A DNA stretch of 64,000 nucleotides, from contig JAHBNG010000028.1 in NCBI GenBank assembly GCA_019217005.1, forward strand, positions 1 to 64,000, in the 5' to 3' direction. Below the pieces are notes generated by a model. It ran no database searches. It worked only from the letters and a program-made list of their open reading frames with translations, and had not been told where the DNA came from. Shown here in pieces: positions 28,012 to 38,056 of this stretch. The translations under genes and the position numbers were made by a program. Position 1 is the stretch's first letter; each line of letters starts with the position of its first letter. The DNA is from Chloroflexi bacterium TSY. Lineage in GTDB: Bacteria > Chloroflexota > Anaerolineae > Caldilineales > Caldilineaceae.

Positions 28012-29106
28012 ATGGGTGCTGCATACGATCTTTTCGCCTGGATTGCCGGGGCGTTTTACGTTCTTGTTTCACTGGCAATAGTCTATCTCTATTTCTTTAA
28101 AATTGTTCCACCTGTCCTTGCGAAAGTTGGCAGTTGGAATCTTTGGTCTGTCATTCAAGTCACACTTGTGCTCGGTTTGATCGCCATCATTCTGGGCAGT
28201 GTAGCCGTTTTTACTGCTGATTGGATCTTTGGCAGCGTTTTGGATACACTACCAAGAACCCGCATGGCACGCGAGCTGAACCGTGTGACAGGTTCTATGA
28301 TGCATCTATCGATCGAGTCCCCCGGCATAGATACCACTGGCTACTTCTTTAGCGGTGAGCGTGGTTCAGATTCTGATAACAGCGACTCAAACCTGGACGT
28401 GGGCGTCCGACAGCAGCCAGGCAATTCTCTGGTTACGCGTGAGGATGGAGTCCAGCTGCGTCTGAAGCCAAATGCATTAGAGCTATGGGCGAGCCGAGTC
28501 CAAAGCGTCTACAATGAATCTGGGCGAATCAGCGATAACCGCAAGGTAATGTCTAAGCGTGATGTGCCCGAAGGCGTTATGTGTGATGTTGCTGCCGTTG
28601 CAGATGGTTATTACCCCAAACGCTATGAAGACTGGAACTTGACCTGTAGTGATGATAGTTTCCGTAGCTCGCTCACGCTAGTTGTCAATGGAACAGCGGC
28701 TCGTGGCTTAACTGGTGGTAGCTACTACAGCATTGAAAATCCATTTACACTCTATGGAACGGGACGCTGGCCTGACGTTGCCTACGAAACTATCTTGAGT
28801 CCTGATCAAGGGTCAGATGAAAATGATCCAGAGACACCGTCTGGTGACTCACAACCAACCCCAACTGCTAGTCCAAACGATAGCGGCGCGACAAGTGATG
28901 AGGTGGCTGAGCCAGCAGGAGGCCCAAGCATTGGAGAAGCCCAGGTTCACGAAGTTCAGAAAGGTGAAAGCCTGGCAATGATTGCGGCCCGCTATGGTGT
29001 CCCAATGCGCAAGCTTGTTCAGGCAAACGCGGCAAAATATCCACGCTTACAAAATGATCCGAACGTGATTGGCATTGGTTGGACGTTGGTCGTTCCAGAA
29101 CAATAG
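28012..29106 (+). CDS. membrane-anchored LysM-domain protein
   Basis: 364-residue protein I cannot assign to a named family. Two N-terminal membrane helices (YDLFAWIAGAFYVLVSLAIVY; VIQVTLVLGLIAIILGSVAVF) precede an extracytoplasmic region, a Pro/Ser/Asp-rich linker and a C-terminal LysM domain (EVQKGESLAMIAARYGVPMR ... GIGWTLVVP) that would bind peptidoglycan or related glycans. The ATG at 28012 is preferred over the TTG at 27994 because GAGGGAGA lies about 8 nt upstream. The next gene starts 16 bp after its stop; together with the M23-like gene upstream the context suggests cell-wall work. Confidence 0.75.
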   Translation: MGAAYDLFAWIAGAFYVLVSLAIVYLYFFKIVPPVLAKVGSWNLWSVIQVTLVLGLIAIILGSVAVFTADWIFGSVLDTLPRTRMARELNRVTGSMMHLSIESPGIDTTGYFFSGERGSDSDNSDSNLDVGVRQQPGNSLVTREDGVQLRLKPNALELWASRVQSVYNESGRISDNRKVMSKRDVPEGVMCDVAAVADGYYPKRYEDWNLTCSDDSFRSSLTLVVNGTAARGLTGGSYYSIENPFTLYGTGRWPDVAYETILSPDQGSDENDPETPSGDSQPTPTASPNDSGATSDEVAEPAGGPSIGEAQVHEVQKGESLAMIAARYGVPMRKLVQANAAKYPRLQNDPNVIGIGWTLVVPEQ

Positions 29107-29122
29107 ATAAAGTTGGTGTAAG

Positions 29123-29941
29123 ATGGCAACCGAAGAAACTGATCTGAACGATGAACTGGAAGACGCGGAGTTATTGGTTGATGATAGTGCCTCAACGAGT
29201 GATGAAGATGCATTAGACGAGATTCGCCAAATTTTACACGAAGCGGGACAGACCAACTGGTCAATGCCGGAAGATTATATGCATTTTGCTTATCAACTGG
29301 CCGACATGTCCCCGACGGTTGCTTTGGAAGAGGCAAAGAAATTCATTTCTGACCTTCGTAACCATAACCTAGACGAAGATAAAAAATATGCCGAAGCAGT
29401 CAAGCGCAAAGAGGAACTACACGAGGAACCGATTACAAATGCTGGACGACGGGGCATTTGGGGATTTCTTTTGCGTCAAATCATTGCAACGATCAATGGT
29501 ACACCTTTTAATGCGCTCGATTGGCTTGAGGTGAATGAGAATGGTTTACAGGTCTACCAGCCATTTTCAGCCGTCTCGCAGCGTACAATACAGCTGAGAG
29601 ATATTGTGGGTCGTAATGTCGTACTTTCAGTCAACCCACCCGCTTATTTCGATGCCATTCTGGCCGTTTTACGGCAATTCTTCCGGAATGTGGCTATTCC
29701 CTGGGGACAGTTGGTGATCGACGAGCCTGGCAGCGGTCGTATTATCGCGACTGCAGTAGCAATACGTCCCGACAAAAAGCTTGTCGCCATTATGGAAGCA
29801 TTGGACAAACTGCATCGCGTCAGCAATCGCTATGCCGGTTATAGGCGACTGCCGCGTTTGGTCGGTCTTCTGATCTACTACAACACCAATACGAACGGCA
29901 GTACCCCAAATGGCAATGGTGCAGCATCACAAAACCTTTGA
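29123..29941 (+). CDS. uncharacterised acidic protein
   Basis: 272-residue soluble protein with no family I recognise. The first 45 residues are very acidic (EETDLNDELEDAELLVDD). A central part has LRQIIATINGTPFNALDWLE and NVVLSVNPPAYFDAILAVLR, and the C-terminus is Asn/Gly-rich. No signal peptide or membrane helix. It follows the LysM gene by 16 bp and overlaps the next gene by about 30 bp, so the three are probably cotranscribed. Confidence 0.65.
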   Translation: MATEETDLNDELEDAELLVDDSASTSDEDALDEIRQILHEAGQTNWSMPEDYMHFAYQLADMSPTVALEEAKKFISDLRNHNLDEDKKYAEAVKRKEELHEEPITNAGRRGIWGFLLRQIIATINGTPFNALDWLEVNENGLQVYQPFSAVSQRTIQLRDIVGRNVVLSVNPPAYFDAILAVLRQFFRNVAIPWGQLVIDEPGSGRIIATAVAIRPDKKLVAIMEALDKLHRVSNRYAGYRRLPRLVGLLIYYNTNTNGSTPNGNGAASQNL

Positions 29942-31244
29942 GACTCATCACATGCCCGGTCTCGTTCTTACCGGGCATGAATTTGTTTTGCCCCTTAATC
30001 ATGGTCTGACGAACAGCGATGCGTTTGCCGACGACGAGGTTATTCGTGTCTATGCTCGTGAAGTTGTTTCGCCAGACAATCGGCATACCGATCTACCTTG
30101 GCTTGTCTATCTACAAGGTGGTCCAGGGTTTGCCGCGCCGCGTCCACTTGAAAAAAGTGGCTGGCTGAAGCGTGCGCTCCAAGAATATCGCGTCTTGTTG
30201 CTCGACCAACGCGGCACAGGTCGCAGTACACCTATCACCCAACAGACACTTGCTTATTTGCAAAAACCGTATCGTCAAGCTGAATATCTAAAGCATTTTC
30301 GGGCCGATAGTATTGTACAAGACGCCGAAGCAATTCGTCGGGAACTTCTCGGTCCAAATGAAAAGTGGAGTATCCTGGGCCAAAGCTTTGGTGGTTTCTG
30401 CGCAACACATTATCTTTCTGTTGCACCAGATGGACTAGATGCTGCGCTCATCACGGGTGGATTGCCACCTCTAGAGCGACCTTCTGACCATGTCTATCGT
30501 GCAACTTATCGGCGCGTGATTGAAAAGAACCAGCGCTACTATGCCCGTTATCCAGAAGATGCTGAACTCGCACACGAGATTGCTGCTTACCTTGCGGAAC
30601 ATAGAGTCACTCTGCCTTGTGGTGAGCAGTTGACGCCACGCCGATTTCAGCAACTAGGACTTGCTTTTGGTGCCAGCGACGGTTTCGAACAAGTTCATTA
30701 CCTGTTGGAAGAAGCTTTTGTACAAGGCGGGACGGGTCGAGAGCTGAGCTATGTGTTTCTACAAGGTGTTGACCAAGCAATGGCCTTTAACACCAATCCC
30801 CTCTTTGCCATTCTCCATGAAGCTATCTACTGTCAGCGCGATGCCTCCAACTGGGCAGCTCAGCGCATCCGCAGTGAATATCCAGAATTTGAGATCACCC
30901 TCGATCGCCCTCTCTACTTTACAGGCGAAATGATCTACCCCTGGATGTTCGATGAATATCGAGAATTACGCCCTCTCAAAGAAGTTGCCAAGATATTGGC
31001 CGCACATGATGGCTGGCCCCGCCTTTATGACATCACCCAGTTGCGCGCCAATGAAGTGCCGTCTGCTGCCGCGATCTACTACGATGACATGTATGTCGAA
31101 CGAACATTCTCAGAGGAAACGGCTCAAAATATTCGCGGCATGCAGCTCTGGGTGACCAACGAGTTTGAACACAACGGTCTGCGTATTGATGGCGAGAAGA
31201 TTCTGGATCGTCTTTTGACGATGGTACGGGATCACCGATATTGA
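29910..31244 (+). CDS. S33-family prolyl-aminopeptidase-like hydrolase
   Basis: 444-residue alpha/beta hydrolase of peptidase family S33, which removes N-terminal Pro or other residues from peptides. The oxyanion motif GGPG (residues 70-73), LLDQRGTGRS, the nucleophile elbow GQSFGG (Ser159) and a C-terminal His in NEFEHNGLRI (about residue 421) make a credible triad. Length matches the larger prolyl iminopeptidases (about 430). The start is uncertain: ATG at 29910 overlaps the preceding gene, ATG at 29952 (MPGLVLTGHEF) does not. No signal peptide. Confidence 0.88.
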   Translation: MAMVQHHKTFETHHMPGLVLTGHEFVLPLNHGLTNSDAFADDEVIRVYAREVVSPDNRHTDLPWLVYLQGGPGFAAPRPLEKSGWLKRALQEYRVLLLDQRGTGRSTPITQQTLAYLQKPYRQAEYLKHFRADSIVQDAEAIRRELLGPNEKWSILGQSFGGFCATHYLSVAPDGLDAALITGGLPPLERPSDHVYRATYRRVIEKNQRYYARYPEDAELAHEIAAYLAEHRVTLPCGEQLTPRRFQQLGLAFGASDGFEQVHYLLEEAFVQGGTGRELSYVFLQGVDQAMAFNTNPLFAILHEAIYCQRDASNWAAQRIRSEYPEFEITLDRPLYFTGEMIYPWMFDEYRELRPLKEVAKILAAHDGWPRLYDITQLRANEVPSAAAIYYDDMYVERTFSEETAQNIRGMQLWVTNEFEHNGLRIDGEKILDRLLTMVRDHRY

Positions 31245-31325
31245 CCTGTCCTCTCCTTGTTCTTCCACCACTATAACCTACTCACTCCATCCACAAATAT
31301 GAACTGGAATTGAGAAGTTCCTCTC

Positions 31326-31411
31326 ATTGTTGTAGAATAGCCTACAATGATCGATGCTCGTTGACCAAAAATGTATGCGGACGTCAGTGTTTCCTGACGA
31401 ACGTCATGAGT
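31326..31411 (+). promoter_or_regulatory. two dyad symmetries before the DapA-family gene
   Basis: CATTGTTGTAG...CTACAATG (31326-31349) and GTATGC...CGTCAG-TGTTT-CCTGACG...GCATAC (31371-31411) lie in the 297-bp gap. Dyads of this kind are typical of operators, so a dedicated regulator is possible, but none is encoded nearby. Confidence 0.3.
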
Positions 31412-31541
31412 TGCATACAATTGAACTATATGCACCCAGAAAGATTTTGTCCAGTCTCTGCTCTGAGAGGCGCGGCACAAAACTTTTCTGGGGATCTATA
31501 TGCAAGTACCCAAACACCCCTATCTAAACTTGGAGAACCAA

Positions 31542-32441
31542 ATGGATGCGTCGAACTTAACCGGAATTATTCCTCCTATGGCAACACCCTTTGACGAAAA
31601 TGAGGAACTAGATGAAGCTGCCCTACGAGTTGACGTTCGCTACATGATCGAAGCTGGTGTCAATGGCATTGTTGTCGGGGGCAGCACAGGTGAGGGGCAC
31701 ACCTTGACCCTAGATGAGTCACGGAAACTGGTGGGAATCGCAACAGATGAAGCTGCTGGTCACATTCCCGTCATCGCGGGCGTCATCGTCGACAGCACAA
31801 GACAAGCCGTCGAGCGCGTTCAAGCGTTAGCCGATCTGCCCATAGCTGCCCTACAGGTTACACCCGTCCACTACCTTTTTCGTCCAACCGATGAGATGAT
31901 GCAGCGTCACTTTGCCGCCATTGTCGAGAAGACGCAGATTCCACTGATGATCTACAACGTAGTACCTTGGTCCTACTGTTCTCCCGCCTTACTCACCAAG
32001 ATTATCACTGAGGTGGATGGCGTCATCGGTGTCAAACAGAGCGCCGGCGATATGAAACTCTTAGCTGATCTTCTCATGTTGCTTGAGGGTCATGGGCTAG
32101 TCTTTACTGCCGTCGATGCACTGCTCTACCCTTCATTTGCCCTACAAGCAGATGGTGCAATTGCCGCGTTGTTGGCCGTGGCCCCAAAGCTTTGTATCGA
32201 CCTGTGGAACGCTGTAAAAGAGAATGATCACCCCAAAGCGTTAGCGCTCCACAAAACGCTATTGCGTATCTGGAACGCCATTGAAGACAACAATCTACCC
32301 GCCAATGTGAAGACAGCAATGGCGATGCAGGGCCGTGCTCGCAGTTACTCGCGCGCTCCCATGTCGCCTAGTTCGCCCGAGCAAGAAGCAGAAATTCAGG
32401 AAGCACTCGAGGCCGCACTGCTCGTGCCAGAATTGGTGTGA
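31542..32441 (+). CDS. DapA/NanA-family lyase (dihydrodipicolinate synthase family)
   Basis: 299-residue class I (Schiff-base) aldolase of the DHDPS/N-acetylneuraminate lyase family. The carboxylate-binding loop is GGSTGEG, the proton-relay Tyr lies in PLMIYNVV and the Schiff-base Lys in GVIGVKQSAGD. I chose the ATG at 31542 because GGAG lies 6 nt upstream; the frame is open to 31500. Family members act on pyruvate-derived keto acids; the neighbouring sulfatase (42 bp downstream) argues for sugar or sugar-acid catabolism rather than lysine synthesis. Confidence 0.88.
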   Translation: MDASNLTGIIPPMATPFDENEELDEAALRVDVRYMIEAGVNGIVVGGSTGEGHTLTLDESRKLVGIATDEAAGHIPVIAGVIVDSTRQAVERVQALADLPIAALQVTPVHYLFRPTDEMMQRHFAAIVEKTQIPLMIYNVVPWSYCSPALLTKIITEVDGVIGVKQSAGDMKLLADLLMLLEGHGLVFTAVDALLYPSFALQADGAIAALLAVAPKLCIDLWNAVKENDHPKALALHKTLLRIWNAIEDNNLPANVKTAMAMQGRARSYSRAPMSPSSPEQEAEIQEALEAALLVPELV

Positions 32442-32483
32442 ACAGAAAATACGCAATACATCCAAACAGCAGAACTCTTACCC

Positions 32484-33923
32484 ATGCAATCAACCAATCT
32501 TCTCTACATCATATCCGACCAACACAATCGAGATGCCGCCGGCTGCTACGGTCATCCACTGGCTCAAACACCCCATATTGATAGCCTGGCAGAACGAGGT
32601 ACACTCTTTACAAATGCCTACACTAATTGCGCCATCTGTGTTCCTGTTCGAGCAGCGTTAGCAACCGGGCGCTATGTCCATCAAATCGGGGCCTGGGACA
32701 ATGGTCATCCCTACGATGGGACAGTTCCAAGCTGGCACCATCGACTACGCAAACAGGGTTACCGTGTCGATTCGATCGGTAAGCTCCATTTTCGTTCAAC
32801 GGAAGACGATCTTGGATTCACCCAGAGTGTCGAACCGTTGAATGTCGTTGATGGCGTAGGTGACATCTTGAGTTGTATTCGCAAGAATCCACCTATGCGC
32901 CCTAAGCGTGAGCCAATTCAGAAATCTGGCCCCGGCGATTCTACTTATCTCCAATACGATATTCGCAATGCAGACAACGGCTGTCGTTGGCTGACCGAAC
33001 ACGCTCACGATGAGAAACCCTGGACGCTTTTTCTCTCATTTGTCTGCCCCCATCCACCGTATATCGCTCCTCCCGAACTCTACAACCAATATTCACTGGA
33101 TCAGATTCCGATGATGCCACAGTGGCAAGAACAGGAGTGGCCCGATCATCCAGCACTGGATTATATGCGACGCTTTTTTGGATTTGCCCCGCAATTTGAT
33201 GAACATGACGTCCGCAAGATGATTGCTGCATATCTGGGCGCGACGACTCATCTGGATCAGCAGATCGGGCGTGTTTTGACAGCCTTGGACGAGTTGGGCC
33301 TGCGAGACAAGACGCGCGTCATCTATACTTCTGATCACGGCGAGCATATGGGGGCACGCGGCATCTTTGGCAAGTTCACCATGTATGACGAGGCCGCGGC
33401 GATTCCCTTTGTGATGGCGGGACCCGATGTGCCAGAGGGTAAAGTTTCAAACACACCCGTTTCGCTCGTTGATACTTTCCCAACGGTCATCGAGGCAGTT
33501 GGTGCCACGCCAGATCCAGAAGATGCTGACTTGCCCGGTGTGTCACTCTTGTCCATTGCGCAAGAACCTGACCAAAACCGCATCGTCTTTAGCGAATATC
33601 ATGCTGTGGCAACCGAAAATGCTTATTACATGGTTTACGATGGTGTCTATAAATATGTTCACTATGTTGGTGCTGAGCCACAGCTTTTTAATCTTCAGGC
33701 AGATCCCGAAGAGATCAACAATCTGGCGGCGGCGGAACCTGCTCTCGTCAACGAATTCGAGGGGCAGTTGCGTGCAATCGTTGATCCGGATGCAGTCGAT
33801 GCCCAAGCAAAAGCGGACCAGCGCGCGCGAGTTGAACAGTTCGGGGGCGAGGACGCAGTGCGTGCCCGCGGCTTCTTCGTCAATTCGCCGACACCCGATG
33901 AAGCACCGACTTTTCATCGCTGA
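32484..33923 (+). CDS. sulfatase (arylsulfatase A family)
   Basis: 479-residue formylglycine-dependent sulfatase. The maturation motif C-x-P-x-R is present (CVPVR, Cys52-Arg56, then ALATGR), metal ligands SDQHN near the N-terminus and YTSDHGEHMGARG in the middle. No signal peptide, so probably cytoplasmic or secreted by another route. It follows the DapA-family lyase closely, suggesting a shared pathway for a sulfated sugar. No sulfatase-maturating enzyme lies in the window. Confidence 0.92.
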   Translation: MQSTNLLYIISDQHNRDAAGCYGHPLAQTPHIDSLAERGTLFTNAYTNCAICVPVRAALATGRYVHQIGAWDNGHPYDGTVPSWHHRLRKQGYRVDSIGKLHFRSTEDDLGFTQSVEPLNVVDGVGDILSCIRKNPPMRPKREPIQKSGPGDSTYLQYDIRNADNGCRWLTEHAHDEKPWTLFLSFVCPHPPYIAPPELYNQYSLDQIPMMPQWQEQEWPDHPALDYMRRFFGFAPQFDEHDVRKMIAAYLGATTHLDQQIGRVLTALDELGLRDKTRVIYTSDHGEHMGARGIFGKFTMYDEAAAIPFVMAGPDVPEGKVSNTPVSLVDTFPTVIEAVGATPDPEDADLPGVSLLSIAQEPDQNRIVFSEYHAVATENAYYMVYDGVYKYVHYVGAEPQLFNLQADPEEINNLAAAEPALVNEFEGQLRAIVDPDAVDAQAKADQRARVEQFGGEDAVRARGFFVNSPTPDEAPTFHR

Positions 33924-33960
33924 GTAACAGCAATAGTCGATTCACCAAAGACAGCATAAA

Positions 33961-36028
33961 ATGAACAAAACCGTCAGGTATTTTGATTCTTTATCAGTAA
34001 CCGAGATCAATGCGCAACGACCCGGAGCGTGGGGTGATTATGAATTGCTCGATGTGGTGCATCATTTCTCGGAACAGAAAGATGATGAACGTGAGGAGGC
34101 CGTACGGATTCTTCTACTGCGCTCACCAGAAGTCTCGGAAATGATTCTGTATAGTGAATTATACTGGGAGCAAATGGAAGGAATGCGTTGGCGTGGGGAC
34201 TATTCCAATGCGCTAAAGTGGGCTTATGCGGGTTTTGCTTACGGAGCACAACACAGGGCTTGCAATCATCACGCGATTGCTCAATGCAGATCCGACTGAT
34301 ATTTGGACGTATAACACCCAAGCGCTAACCCTACCATCTTGTAGTATGAACGATCTGGCGATTGAAGTGCTAAATCGGGGAATGCAACTCATTCAGGAGA
34401 ACGATAAAGAGAAGTTGCAGGCCCAATTTGAAAAGCTGTTTCGTGAGGCAACAGAAAAGGCAGCCAACGAAACGAGCCGACTATCAGACATTGCGCCTGA
34501 TGTGTTAACCGCCTACCGCAAAGCGCTTACCCTAGACTCCGGGCATCCAGATGGTCAGAATGCCTATCTGTCACCTCTGGATCAACTGATTACGACAGAA
34601 GAGGCACAACCCACCACTCTCTATGCGGAGATTACGAGTCAAGCCAAAGTGCTGGCGGCCGACTTGATCCGAATGGCCTTTGATGAAGCATTGCTGGGCA
34701 CATCTGCCCCGCGTCATGCCGTCACTCTCTTGCGTCATTTCCAGGAAGAGAATTTGGTCGAGTTAGATGAACTCACATTTTGGTTGGAGGGTGCAGATGG
34801 CGACTGGCAGACAAGATTGTTGTCTAGCAAAGTAGGCAAAATTGGCGGTTACGACACAGATGAATTGGAAGCCATCGCGAGTGATACAAACTATGATCTG
34901 CACGTTCGGTTAAGCGCTCTCCAGGCACTTATTGAACGCACCCAACAACTCTTGGAAGATCGCGAACGGATAGTCAACCTCATACGTACCTTCCTGACGC
35001 GACCAGAAGCCCACGAAATCGCAACCGAGGAGACATTCACGGCCTTTGTGATTTGCGAGGCTCTTGATCTGCAAACCAAAGAACTGCTGCCTGAAATTGA
35101 AGCGGCATTTGACGAAGACCGAGTTGATATATCAGTGGTCACGTTTGATACCATTCAGTCAGAATGGGGAATCGGCACACCTGTCAAGAAGGTACGACGT
35201 GAGGATGGTCTTTATTTGCCACTGATTTGTAAAAATTGTGGCCGTGAACGGGAACATTTTGTGCAGCAAGTATTAATTGATCGAGGCACGATGGAGCGTC
35301 AAGAAGCTGGCGAGGAAGTGCGCTATGATCCACACATCATGGATCATGAAATTATCTGCCCAAAATGCGGCGCACGCGATCAGTATGAACTAGGACCGCT
35401 TGCCAATATGCGCCTTTTGATGCCAACAGACGGCACAGACGGTTTTGCTCGTTTGTTGTCGAAGAAGCCAGAGGCTTCCGGTGTTCGTCTCCATCCGCGC
35501 GTCCAATCCTTTAAATCACTCGTTTTTGGGCGCCCAATGCACCCTCTTGAAGGACTCGAGCGCTACAAAAAGCTAATTGAGAAGGAACCCGAAAACGCCA
35601 CCCACTATCTGAAAATGGGCAACCTGTTCCGCACGTTATATCGCTATCCATGGGCATTGGAGACCTATCGCGCAGGATATGAACTCGAGTCCAAGGATGC
35701 TGAAAACGTGCTTGCTTATGCAATGGCCGAACATGATTTTGGGGATCGTGAAAAGGCACGAACTCTCTACGAGGAAGCTCAATCAATGTCATCTGGGCGA
35801 TTCCTGCCCAAGCGGTCCATGATGCAGACGTTCCAAGCAGCAACCCAATGGCTGCGCGCGCTCCAACAAGGTGAAGGGAGTCCGTGGGGGATGGAAGTAC
35901 TCGAAGTTGAGGATGATGCGTTAGAAGAGCGCAAATCTGGAGTTCAGCCCAAAAAACGGAAAAAGCGAGTCAAACCAGCCAAACTTCAGAAGGCACAGAA
36001 GAAAAAGAAACGCAAACGAAAGCGTTAG
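33961..36028 (+). pseudogene. zinc-ribbon/TPR protein, frameshifted
   Basis: Two frames read as one protein of about 688 residues if one T is removed from the TTTT run at 34233-34236 (…KWAYAGLLTEHNTGLAIITR…). The first piece ends at 34299; the second is open from 34226. No named family recognised. Visible parts are helical repeats, two CxxC pairs forming zinc ribbons (ICKNCGRERE and IICPKCGARD), a TPR-like stretch near the C-terminus (ATHYLKMGNLFRTLYRYPWA) and a very basic tail of Lys/Arg (KKKKRKRKR end), suggesting nucleic-acid contact. Confidence 0.65.
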
Positions 36029-36179
36029 CAGACATGAATGTTGGCGCGCTAACATTTCAGATTGATTTACTGGGTTACGCTGAGCGTCAGAATTTATACC
36101 TATACGGGAGTCAATTTGAAAACGGGAGTTGTGAGATTACAGATTAGAGATTGGCTGCCGGCGTGGAAAACCTCTAGTC

Positions 36180-36561
36180 TCAGTAGATCCAAATTTCAGG
36201 TTTTGAGAGAGAATTCTGGCTAAACAGTTGACATAAATACAAATTTGCCGGTCGATATCTAGTTTTTGCGTTAGATTTGGGCGATTTTCAGATATGAAAT
36301 AGGTTGTTTTCTGGGGGTGGTTCAGAATTAGGTTTACACTTTTGATACATAGATCAAAATCTATATTGAGGTCATTTTCTGCCTGAGCATGGCTCAAATT
36401 AGAAAATATAAACATCTTTTCTCTTTGCAAAAATGTAAACCTAATTGTCCGCCTAAAATGAACCACCCCGTTTTCTGTAACCGAAATCTGAATAAATGAC
36501 TCCAAAATCCCTGCAATCTCGACTGAAAATAGCCAAAAACGCCAAATTTGGATCTACTGAG
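36180..36561 (-). mobile_element. element A copy 4, split by element B
   Basis: Reverse-oriented element A, flanked by TC direct repeats (36178-36179, 36562-36563). It is interrupted at 36314-36469 by element B; subtracting B (156 bp) and the 8-bp duplication leaves exactly 218 bp. Confidence 0.93.
36314..36469 (+). mobile_element. element B copy 3, nested in element A
   Basis: 156 bp with perfect GGGGTGGTTCA / TGAACCACCCC ends and 8-bp duplications GTTTTCTG (36306-36313, 36470-36477) made of element A sequence. The insertion therefore post-dates this A copy. Confidence 0.95.
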
Positions 36562-36619
36562 TCTCCAATCTCGATGAAACCCCATTTTTTCTTGTATATT
36601 GGGCAAGAAGTTGGTGCGT

Positions 36620-36698
36620 GTGACAAGACGAAGAGGTGAGAAGGTGAAGAGAAGAACTACATCGGGTCATCTTGTCATCTCGTCATCTTCTCATTTTG
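36620..36698 (+). repeat. family I repeat copy 1
   Basis: GTGACAAGACGAAGAGGTGA ... GGGTCATCTTGTCATCTCGT: a loose inverted repeat built from GACAAGATGA-like units, also at 43363 and 52803. Just after it a 17-bp unit TTGGTAGCGAAGCGGCC is tandemly duplicated before the dehydrogenase start. Confidence 0.6.
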
Positions 36699-36762
36699 GT
36701 TCTGGCTTGGTAGCGAAGCGGCCTTGGTAGCGAAGCGGCCTTGTCCAGGTTAGGAACAGACA

Positions 36763-37909
36763 ATGAATTTTGACTTAAACGACGAACAACGAGAGTTTCG
36801 AAACGTACTCCACAAGTTCATGGAGAATGAGGTGCGTCCGATGGCGCGCCAAACTGACGAAACCCATGAATATAATTGGACCGCAACGCGTAAAATGGCC
36901 GATCTGGGACTAAAGGGTTTGCAGGTGCCGCTTGACTACGGCGGTGCTGAGATGGATACCGTTAGTGCCACGATTGCAACTGAAGAGCTGGCTTGGGCTT
37001 GTGGCTCCACATCTTTAGCAATTTCTGCCCACAACTGTCTGGGAATGGGACCAATTGTTGACTTTGGCACCAACGAACAGAAAGAGAAGTGGTTGCCTCT
37101 TTTGACCGCCAAAGAAGGTAAACTGGGGTGTTTGACGCTGACCGAATCGGGGGCCGGCTCGGACTTGCGCAACATCAAGACGGCGGCACAGCTTGTGGGC
37201 GATGAGTGGGTGATCAATGGGTCCAAGATGTGGGCCACCAATGCCAGCATTGCCGAAACAATGATCATTCTCTGCCGCACCGATCACGAGGAAGGATCGC
37301 GTTCGTTGAGCCACATCATCGTGCCGACTGACACACCAGGTGTGGTGATTGGTCCACCCGAAAACAAGATGGGACTCAATGGCTCCCCTACCCATGCCGT
37401 TACCTTTGATCATGTGCGGGTGCCGGCTGACTATCTGCTTGGTGAGCAGGGGAAGGGATTGTCCCAAACTTTGGCTACATTGACCAAAGGCCGCATCAGC
37501 ATTGGTTCGTTGGCTCTCGGCCTCGCCCAAGCCGCCTATGATGCTGCTTTGCAATATGCCAAAGAACGTCAGACAATGGGTAAACCGATTGGACAACACC
37601 AGGCGGTGGCCTTTATGTTGGCCGATATGGCGACCGAAATCCAGGCTGCACGTCACATGCTCTACTGGGCAGCTTGGCTCAAGGACGAAGGTCGACCCTA
37701 TGCCAAAGAAGCGGGTATGGCAAAGCTCTTTGCCACGGAGATGAGCGAGCGAGTCTGTCGCAACGCCATTCAGATTCATGGCGGGTATGGTTACAGTCGT
37801 GAATTTGAAGTCGAACGTTTTTTATCGGGATACGCGGCTCATGTCGATTGGGGAAGGCACCAGTGAGATCTTGCGGATGGTGATTGGACGTCATTTGATG
37901 AACGAGTAG
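36763..37909 (+). pseudogene. acyl-CoA dehydrogenase, frameshifted near the C-terminus
   Basis: FAD-dependent acyl-CoA dehydrogenase, which makes the alpha-beta double bond of an acyl-CoA and passes electrons to ETF. FAD and substrate blocks are visible: CLTESGAGSD, KMWATNASIAETM, KMGLNGSPTHAVTFDHVRVP, FMLADMATEIQAARHMLYWAA and IHGGYGYSREFEVER. The frame fails at the TTTTTT run 37818-37823; removing one T continues as RFYRDTRLMSIGEGTSEILR and ends at 37909 with 381 residues, the usual size. As it stands the frame ends at 37866 with an unrelated tail. The neighbouring carboxylase suggests isovaleryl-CoA as substrate, but this is inference. Confidence 0.85.
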
Positions 37910-37935
37910 GTGGTAGATGGTGAATTGTTGATGGT

Positions 37936-38021
37936 CAGTAGACTGAAATCGTGTCATTCCCGAGTGAAGGGAAGGCTCGTCCTGAGCAAAGCCGAAGGAA
38001 TCTAACGATTGCTCTCTACTG
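37936..38021 (+). repeat. family E repeat copy 4 (diverged)
   Basis: Short terminal inverted repeat CAGTAGA / TCTACTG brackets a longer, diverged core (GTCATTCCCGAGTGAAGGGA ... GAAGGAATCT). It ends shortly before the carboxylase start. Confidence 0.5.
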
Positions 38022-38056
38022 AAAGTGGATGGTGTCGGCGACGTGACAAGATAGTG

